NCBI RefSeq assembly: GCF_963678635.1
Contig: NC_087064.1
Coordinates: forward strand, 54,382,338-54,446,337
Direction of reading: 5' to 3'
Length of the DNA: 64,000 nt
Origin: Symsagittifera roscoffensis
Lineage: Eukaryota > Xenacoelomorpha > Acoela > Convolutidae
Part shown: positions 50,801 to 59,800 of the stretch, piece after piece
Layout: each line of letters begins with the position of its first letter
Numbering within the stretch: the stretch's first letter is position 1
The notes under the pieces: generated by a model
Database searches by the model: none
What the model was told of the DNA's origin: nothing
Seen by the model: only the letters and a program-made list of their open reading frames with translations
Position numbers and translations under genes: made by a program

Positions 50801-53800
50801 AAGGTAGCCATTGATCATACCTTCCGCTAAATGTTGGCGAATTCAGTTTCGGCAACTTCAGGCAAGTATCTTGGTTTCGGCCAGCACCACGTTGGGAAGT
50901 GGATTTGTAGGATCATGTTCCGCTTGCGCTGTCGTCATCTTTGACCGATTCAGTTGAATATTTTCCTCGGTCATCTAACATAGTTGTGATCATTTCCATC
51001 AAACAATCTACTTGAAGGTAGATTTTCTCAGCTTCTTCCAATTCAACTTCAAGTGCATCTTCATCATCGTTTAGAACATTTGAAATTTGCTGATTAAGCT
51101 CTTCCAGTTCCTTTTTGTTTCGTTCGCACATCGTGAGATTGGCCTTGAGAGTTCCAATTTCCTTGTAGGTTAGAGCAGATGCCTCTTTGTTGAAGATTGC
51201 TGAGACGGCATTTTCCGATCGGGTAATGACACCGATGTTAGCACTTCTTGATCGCTTCAAAGCAGGAAGAGTGAGCGTCACGTTGCTCATGTCACTAGCA
51301 GGTGATGACATTTTTAACTTTCCTCTTTGTTTCTAATCTTTGGTTCGTTCCCGAGTCGCGGCACCAAAAACGTTGTGCAGCAAAAGTTGGGAAACGAAAA
51401 ATCACCAATCCGACTGAATAAAACTAGTGATTCGCAAAGAGTGTAAATTATTTCATGAGTTATAGATAGAAGTCAATTGATTTTTGTTAAATGCGGTTTT
51501 AAATAAGTAAATCAGTTCAATCGTAGATTTAGTTCAAGTAGAAAGCTGAGCTGTCTTTTTTAGGCTTCAACAAAAGCCACCGAATCGTTAAAAAAAATTA
51601 GAAAAAAAAACGTCAAAAAACAACAATCAAAATTTCGTATGTTTGTGTCATATGAAACACATTTTGATTTTAAAAAATCTGTGGTGAAACAAAACTGCCA
51701 CCTTTAAATTAGCATTGGAAAATTACTGAGGGGTACTTAGAGAGACAAATTTATTGTTAACACCCATTGAGCCGGGAAATTCATAAAATAACAAAAAGTG
51801 AGATTTTTAAAAAGCAGAAAACCTAGAGAAAGTGATGGATTTTTCAATCAAAACTCGACGAGCCGTTAATTCGAATTGGTTTTCAAACACAAATTCTCAG
51901 ATATCACGAGAATTAGGATTACAAGCTGCGAGAAAGTAAGCACAAACAAACAGACGAAAGAAAAATGCTGCAGAAAAAACTGGCGTCATTTCATTTTTCT
52001 TCACTGGTATAAAATTTTGGAGTTAAGAGAAAACAAGAACTATTTAACAATATTATGCTGGTACTTGCAATCTAAATTAAAAACAATATATAGAATGAGA
52101 GAAAAACATTGAGAGGACAAGAAACAAATATCGACATTGAACTAAATGACATTTTGAAAGCAATTCGGAAAAATTACGATCGAAGTATGGATAAACGTTT
52201 TTGTTTCAAGACATTCATTCTAATATCACTTGAACCCTCTTAAACCCTAGTCGATCACTTAAAAAATTTAACTTTCTACAAAAATATAAAGGCTAGAAAG
52301 CACTTGAAACAATATTAAAATTATCAATTGATGAAAACAACTGTGATTGAAAATTTATCAAGAAAATCGCGAAGTCAAAGTTGAATCAATTTAAAGTAAT
52401 GAACGCAAGTAAACATTTAAAAAAACACTGACTATCTTGAAAAAATCTTAGCTTTCGAACTTCAAAAAAAATAGATGCCCTGAAAGCTCTTTGAACTTCT
52501 AGATGAATTAATGATTGGCACTTTTTGATGAAATTAACCCAAATTGAGATAACTGAATCAATAAGTAAACTTCACATTCCGCTGTAAAATTTACGCCACT
52601 TTCAGCAGATGAATTTCGATTGAACTCAAAAATGCATTATACCTAAGTGCATCAATATTTTAAGACTTTTCCTGAAAAAAAAATCAGCAAGACCTATATA
52701 AGAGTCTTCAGTACGTTCATTACGTCTGAAAAAACCTGCGCAAAAATAGAAAAAAAAACACTCAGTGTAAACACGCCGACAGAACTAAAGCCGACACTCA
52801 AAAAACCGAAATACAGCGTAAACATTTTCAGTTAAAATCATACAAAAACAAGGGCATATACCGGCTATAATGCAAGCCCTATACACAGGGCTGTCATGTT
52901 ATTAACAAGGTGTTATTAACAGACCTATATTTAACATGTTAATAACACCTATTGGTACCATTGTTTTTAACACATGATGTACTAACAGCATGCGTCATAC
53001 ACTAACAAATATTTATTTCAGATTGTGTCATGCCGCGGCAGAAGAAAGACGTGTGGTACAGCTTCAAAGAGATTATCGTTGGCGGCGTTAAACGGGCCAA
53101 ATGCAAGACCTGCGGTTTTGAGGTTGTGAACAATGCGGCACGCATGGAGAAGCACATGAGGGATTGCCGGAATGTGGACGATGACGATGACATCCAGGAG
53201 CAATCCACATCTTCTGCCACTACAACATCATCTGCTCCGCCGGCTCCAAAGAAGAGACAGACAGCTCTCAATGTCATCTCCACTAATCCCACGAGGCAGC
53301 ATGAGAGCGATATCCTTGTGACTCGATATTTCATCGCAACCAACACTCCGTTTAATGCCGCGTCAAACAAGCATCTCGCGAAGCTTGTCCAATTTCTGCG
53401 ACCAGGAACAACTGTTCCAGATCGCCGAAGGATTGGTGGAGAGTTACTGGACGAAATTTATGCAAGTGAACAAACGAAAGTGAAGCGAATGGTGTCGGGC
53501 TCCAACGTCACACTTGCTATCGATGGTTGGTCGACATTGACCAATGAATCTGTTCTCGGTGTCAGCTTTTATCATTGTGGCAAATGTTATCTAGTGAAGA
53601 CGATGAGTACTATTGGAGAAAGTCACACAACAGAATATCTTGTTCAAGTCACGTGTGAGCAGATGGAGCATGTCAGGAAGGAGTTCGAGGTCAATGTGAC
53701 TAGCGTTGTCACGGATAATGCAGCTAACATGAATGCAATGCGCAGAGAATTAGCACTTGTTCACACTTATGGGTGTCACTCGCACATCGCCAACTTACTT

Positions 53801-56800
53801 TCCAAAGACTTCTGCAGACCTTGTGGAGAACAACATGACTCGACCTCCATTACCTTGCGAAACTCGCTGGAACAGCAATATCGACACAATCGAATACTTC
53901 CAGAAGAACTGGCTTATGCTTGCAGAAATAGCGAACAAGCATCTGAAGAATACCGACATGGTATTTCGTCATATGGAAGAAATATTTCTGAAGAGATCTG
54001 CAGAAGATATTCTTCAGTTCATGAAATCAGTCGGGGTTACGTTGGACAATTTGCAGAAAAATTCTTGCACTTTGTCGGAAACATTCAAGCTCTGGAAAAA
54101 TGTTGCCGGACAAGCACCAATTCAGTATGCAAGTGCCGTCGCTAAGCGAGTTCAGCAGGCCATTCTACCCGTCGTCCTAGCGGCTAATTTGCTCGATCAC
54201 AAGTATGCCGGAGAGGACCAGAATCCGGATGAAACAAGACAAGCCATCGACTACATCCGTGAAACGGCTGGTGAAAATATCATGCCGGAGCTCACAAATT
54301 ACATGGCAAAAGTTCCTCCCTATAACGAATACCTTTTTGCTGAGGGTTACAAAAAGGTCGAGAGTGAAGCTTGGTGGAGAAGTGGACTTCGACTGGGATT
54401 CTCGAAAGAATTGGTCGACTATGCATCGACACTGGCCAATGCTATCTCCTCCATTGCAGGATTGGAGCGGTGTTTCTCAACTCTCGGACTCACTTATGGA
54501 AAACTCCGAAGTTCTTTGGGCGTCGAGAAGGCTGGAAAGCTGGCTTTTCTCTTTAAACAACTCAATGAGTGATTTTAAAACTCAATTTTGTTTTTAACGT
54601 GTTTTTTTCATATAATTAACATGTTAACATGTTAAAAACGTTTTAGTTAACAATATGACAGCCCTGCCTATACAAGCATAACAAGTAAGCTGTTTCTACT
54701 TCTTTCTACATATGTACTATTTTGCAAACAAAGTTAGTTACGGGAAAAACATCTACCAGGTTGCAATAACCTTGATTATCGCAAGGCTAATAATTACACT
54801 GCAAAATCTTAAATATTAAAATCACTTTTGAAACGATAAGTCATTTCCTTTTTCGCTCCATTTACTTTTTCTTATTGGTGAACGTAATTTATTCACTTTT
54901 CACCGAATGAATTTGAGTTTAACAGAAAAGAAAACCAAAATCAAACCTCGTGAATAGCTTTTAAGACTTTTCACTCACAGAGCAAAAACCACACGACTTT
55001 CACTTTAATTATCGATGAGCTTTAATGAGGTTCTTAAAATAGGTCTTTTTTAGTCCCCCCTCCCACCTTTCAAAACCAAACTTCTCTTTTTCTAGTTGTT
55101 TTACGTGTCATTATAGCTATTTGCGTGATGTAACGATGTAAAATATGAAAGACCAAATCTCTTCACGATTGTTAGTTTGTTCATCATGCCCAGTTTCATT
55201 AAATTATGACAACGTTGAAGAAGTTTTGAAAAAGAAAAATAGAAAGGTGCGGGAAAATCGAAAAAAATCCGTAAAATCGTGCTCAAACATTCTTCCCCGC
55301 ACCTCTAAGTAAAAAGGAAATCAAACCGTTTTGAGGGAATCCTGGTTATACATTGCGTCAATTTGATTGGTCAATTCCTGGATGGACGCCTGCAAATCTA
55401 AATAAAATACCACATCGAGTAACAAATGGTGTCATAATTGCAAAGATCGATGTCATACTTTTTGATCGATAGGATTTGCATACCTTGTATTTGTCTCGCC
55501 ACTTTGCTTTTCCACATTGTTAGTGTGCTAATGACAGTTTTCACACTGTCGGACCTTATGTCTGACGCATCTAAAAAAAATAAAATTAGAAAGAAGAGCT
55601 CAAAGTCTAAAACCACAGTCAAATTGTAAAAGCTCAACATCGAATAGCTACATTTGTACCAGTTGACAAAGATCATTATCGTAGACCTCAATATGTACCA
55701 GATTATTATCGTAGACCTCAATAATCTTTTCTAATAGGATCTTTCTCAAAAAAACTTTGAGAAAAACCAAATTTGCAGAAACCCGATCAATCGTTTATTT
55801 TTAAATTGCTGAAAAAACAAGAAAAAAATCTTTATCTGAAGCAACGAATCATTCACAATTATTGCGCCACTAGCTCATTGTTGTTAGGCGGGAGCAATTC
55901 ACCTTCCATTAAGCACCAAATACAAAAAGACACAATTTCGCATGTAATAAATTGGAAAGCATAAAGCCAAATTATGTATAAATGGTGCATTTCAAAAAAA
56001 TTGTGAGTTGGAAAAATTCTGAAATCGAGCTGTTTATCATTGCACTGTTGTTAGAAACAAACAACTTTTTTCGGTTCATTTGATGAATTAAAAACGCATC
56101 AGCTGTGTTTACATTTTACTAATCAAATGTCTAAGCACATGCTATCAAAAAGCTGTAAGGGTGCACCAAAAGGAAGTTCGTACTAATATACTTTGTTTCG
56201 CAAGAATAACTAATCTATACTATATTTAAATGCGAGTGACAGCTATCTCCTATGTTTAAGCATAATGATTTTGCATGGTTAACGAAAGAATTTTTTCATG
56301 TTTAAGCTATAGCTTATACTGAAATGCTTAAAAAAACTTTTCAATTAGTTTTTCGCAAGGTCATTAATTTTTCAGTATTTTTTTCGAGGCCAAATTAAGT
56401 CTGTCTGTCTGTCTGTCTGTATACCTGCTTTTTTATTTAATTTGATTATGTCTGTTTACCCGTCGCCTAATTTTTTAACTTTCATCTATTATCTATCTAT
56501 GTATTATATATTTAATTGCGGGCTGCACTATCTCGTCATGTTTAAGCTTTTTCAACGTAATTATTTTGCATGTTTAACAAAAGAATTTTTTCACGTTTCG
56601 GCTATATCGTATGTTGCAATGTTTAAGGTTTTTCTCGATTTTCCAGTTTAAATTCAGTGTTTATTTCATCAAGTTGGAAATTAGCAACCCATTAGTAGGA
56701 TATTGTCTGAGTTATCCCAGGTTTTGCGATTCTGGCCCCCATATATGAATAGCCAAATTCTTTTAGTTTACGAGATAGGCAATTTTCGAGGTTTTTCAAA

Positions 56801-59800
56801 AATTTCTAGAAAATCTATACTATATTTAAATGAGAGTGACAGCTATCTTCCATGTTTAAGCATAATGATTTTTCATGGTTAACGAAAGAATTTTTTCATG
56901 TTTAAGCTATAGCTTATATTGAAATGCTTAAGAAAACTTTTCAAAAAGTTTTTCGCAAGGTCATTAATTTTTCAGTATTTTTTTCGAGGCCAAATTAAGT
57001 CTGTCTGTCTGTATACCTGCTTTCTTAATTAATTTGATCATGTCTGTCTACCCATCGCCAAATTTTTTAACTTTCATCTATTACCTATCTATGTATTACA
57101 TATTTAATTGCGGGCTGCACTATCTCGCCATGTTTAAGCTTTTTCAACGTATTATTTTTGCATGTTTAACAAAAGAATTTTTCACGTTTAAGCTATATCG
57201 TATGTTGCAATGTTTAAGGTTTTTTTTCTCGATTTTCCAGTTTAAATTCAGTGTTTAATTCATCAAGTTGGAAATTAGCAACCCAATAGTAGGATATTGT
57301 CTGATTTTTCCCAGGTTTTGCGATTCTGGCCTCCAGATATGAATAGCCCAATCCATTTAGTTTACGAGATAGGCAAATTTCGAGGTTTTTCAAAAATTTC
57401 TAGAAAATTTGATTTTAAAAAGTTTCACAATTTTTGAAATTCTCACCCTGTAGTTGGGTGCTGTCAGGACACTCTCAGGGGTTGCGAATCTTGCCTCCAA
57501 TTCTCACTTCTCAAATCCTTGCAGTTTTCGAGATATGATCGTTTTCATGATTTTTTCAAAATTTTTTCAAAAACGAAGATCTCAATCTTGCTGTTGGATA
57601 TTCTGAGGGTACTCTCAGGGGTTGCGAATCTTGCCTCTGATTATGGCTGCTCAAATCCTTGTAGATTTCGAGATATGACGTTTTTGGATTTTTTCAAAAT
57701 TTTTCAGAAAACTAGATATAAAAAATATCACGAAAACTTGAAATTACTATCTGTTTAGTGAGACTCTGTCAGGGTACTCTCAGGAGTCGTGAATTTCGCC
57801 GCCAAATATGACTGCTCAAATCCTTGTAGTTTTCGAGATATGACGTTTTTTATGATTTTATCCAAAATTTGGAAAAAACTTAAATGTTAAAAAGCTCCAA
57901 AACTTTTAAGATCTCAATCCTGTTATTGGAATCTGTGAGTGTACTCTCAAGTGGTTGCGAATCTTGCCTCTGAATATCGCTGCTCAAATTCTTGTAGTTT
58001 TCGAGATATGACGTTTTTTAGGATTTTTTCAAAATTTTTCAGAAAACTTATTTATAAAAAATTTCGCAAAACTTGAAATTATTATCTGTGTAGTGAGGCT
58101 CTGTCAGGGTACTCTCTGGAGTTGCTAAATTTGCCTTCAAATAGGACTGCTCAAATTTCTGCAGTTTTCCAGATATTAAGTTTTTTGTGATTTTTTTCAA
58201 AAAAACTCATGAAAATTAAATTATTTTTTTTTCAAAGTTTGAAATTCCTAACCTGTAGTTGGGGGGCTGACAGAGTAACCTCAGGGATTGCAAATTCGGC
58301 CTCCATTTAAGAATGCCCAATTCAGTTTTTTTTAGGAAATACGACGATTTGCGTGATTTTTTTGGAAATTTTCAGAAAACTCAAATTACAAATTAATTCG
58401 TTAAAGTGAAATTCCCAACCCTGTAATTGTCTACTTTCAAAGATTGCGAATATTGCCATCAAAAAAGACTGCTCAAATTCTGGTTGTTTTCGAGATAGGA
58501 AAACTTAGGTGAAGTTTCAAAATTTGAATTTCCCAACGTTGTAGTTGGGTACTGTAAGAGTACTCTTAGGAGTTGCAAATCTTGCGTCCAAATGCGACTG
58601 CTCAATTGCTTTCAGTTTCCCAGATGTGACGTTTCTTAGTTCATTTTAAATTTTTCCAAGAACCTATATAAAACTTCACAAAATTTTCTGGTTCTTCAAA
58701 ATTTGTTTAAAAAACGTGAATAAAAAACTTTGCAAAGTTTTGAATTACGAACCCTGTAATTGGGTGCTGTCAGAGTACACTCAAAGAATAGTTTTTTTGA
58801 GTTGTTGAAAATTCAAAGCACCAGAGGTGCGGACACGCTAGTCTTTTTTAGTTGTAACTCTCTCAAAAAAACTAATCAAATTTGCAGAAACTGAATCAAT
58901 CGTTGATTTTTAAATTGCTGACAAAAAAAGGAAAAATCTTTATGAAGCAACGAATCATTCACAATTATTGCGCCACTAACTCATTGTTGTTTGACGGGAG
59001 CAATTCACCTTCTATTAAGCTTCAAAAACAAAAAGACACAATTTCGCATGTAATAAATTGGAAAGCGTAAAGCCAAATTATGTATCAATGGTGCATTTCA
59101 AAAAAATTGTGAGTTGGAAAAATTCTCAAATCGAGCTGTTTATCATTACGCTGGTGTTAGAAACATATAACTTTTTTCAATTCAATTGATGAATTAAAAA
59201 CGCATCAGTTGTGTTTACATTTCACTAATCAAATGTCAAAGCACATGCTATCAAAAAGCTGTAAGGGTGCACCGAAAATTGCGACTTAAGTAGGAAAAAA
59301 AGAAAGTTCGTACTAATACACTTTGTTTCGCAAGAATAACTAATCTTTTCTAGTTGGAACTCTCTCAAAAAAAGTAACCGAATTTGCAGAAACTGGGCCA
59401 ATCGTTGATTTTTAAATTCCTGACAAAGCCAAGAAAAAAATCTTTTTCTGAAGCAACAAATCGTTCACAATTATTGCGCCACTAGCTCATTGTTATAACA
59501 TCCATTCGGCAAATGATCTTGATGAAAGTCAAACGACTAAAAAGTCCCAAAAGACAAAAAAAATTTTGGGCGAATAAATTTCAAGACGTTTGGGGGAAAA
59601 TAAAACTTGCGACATATACAAGTGTATATATTTCATTCAATGAAATTTACATGTGAGTGAACAAATGTTAAAGCTGTTTCCTAAGTGACACAAAAACTAC
59701 ATTAAAATGTACACTGAGGCAAAGCGGAGCTTCCCATGACGACCTTGGTAGTTGGTCCCTTGCATGTTTCTGCCTTCTGAGAATTTGAAAAATAATTAAG

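Larger units (their letters stand above)
46438..51572 (-). mobile_element. BEL/Pao LTR retrotransposon carrying an antisense gene
   Basis: LTRs of 200 and 202 bp start TG and end CA and differ by two substitutions and one 2-bp indel. A 5-bp duplication AAAGC lies at 46433-46437 and 51573-51577. On the minus strand the order is 5' LTR (51572-51371), primer-binding site, gag-pol with aspartic protease, RT and part of RNase H, then an abrupt break near 47.73 kb. The integrase region is absent; in its place about 1.1 kb carries a plus-strand spliced gene up to the polypurine tract and 3' LTR. It lies in the 12.4-kb intron of the USP gene, in the same orientation as the host gene. Confidence 0.93.
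56214..58841 (+). mobile_element. Non-autonomous Helitron, 2628 bp
   Basis: Starts TCTATACTATATTTAAATG, a Helitron-type 5' end with TC. It ends with hairpin GCACC-AGA-GGTGC, then 11 bases finishing in CTAG. It is inserted exactly between A and T with no target duplication. The intact junction between units 2 and 3 of the surrounding tandem repeat shows the empty site. No Rep-helicase coding. The interior has a 600-bp duplication of the 5' end and a ~160-bp satellite. Confidence 0.9.

Noticed and set aside
55321-55397. Exons at 62.3 and 55.3-55.6 kb as the 3' end of a separate coiled-coil gene ending at the TGA at about 55322
   Set aside because: The peptide continues exactly into the His-box exon at 42879 when aligned with USP28, with matching phase and spacing, so these exons belong to the USP gene and the TGA is intronic.
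57430-58790. CRISPR-like array
   Set aside because: The period is about 160 bp and units are diverged throughout; this is a eukaryotic satellite inside a Helitron.
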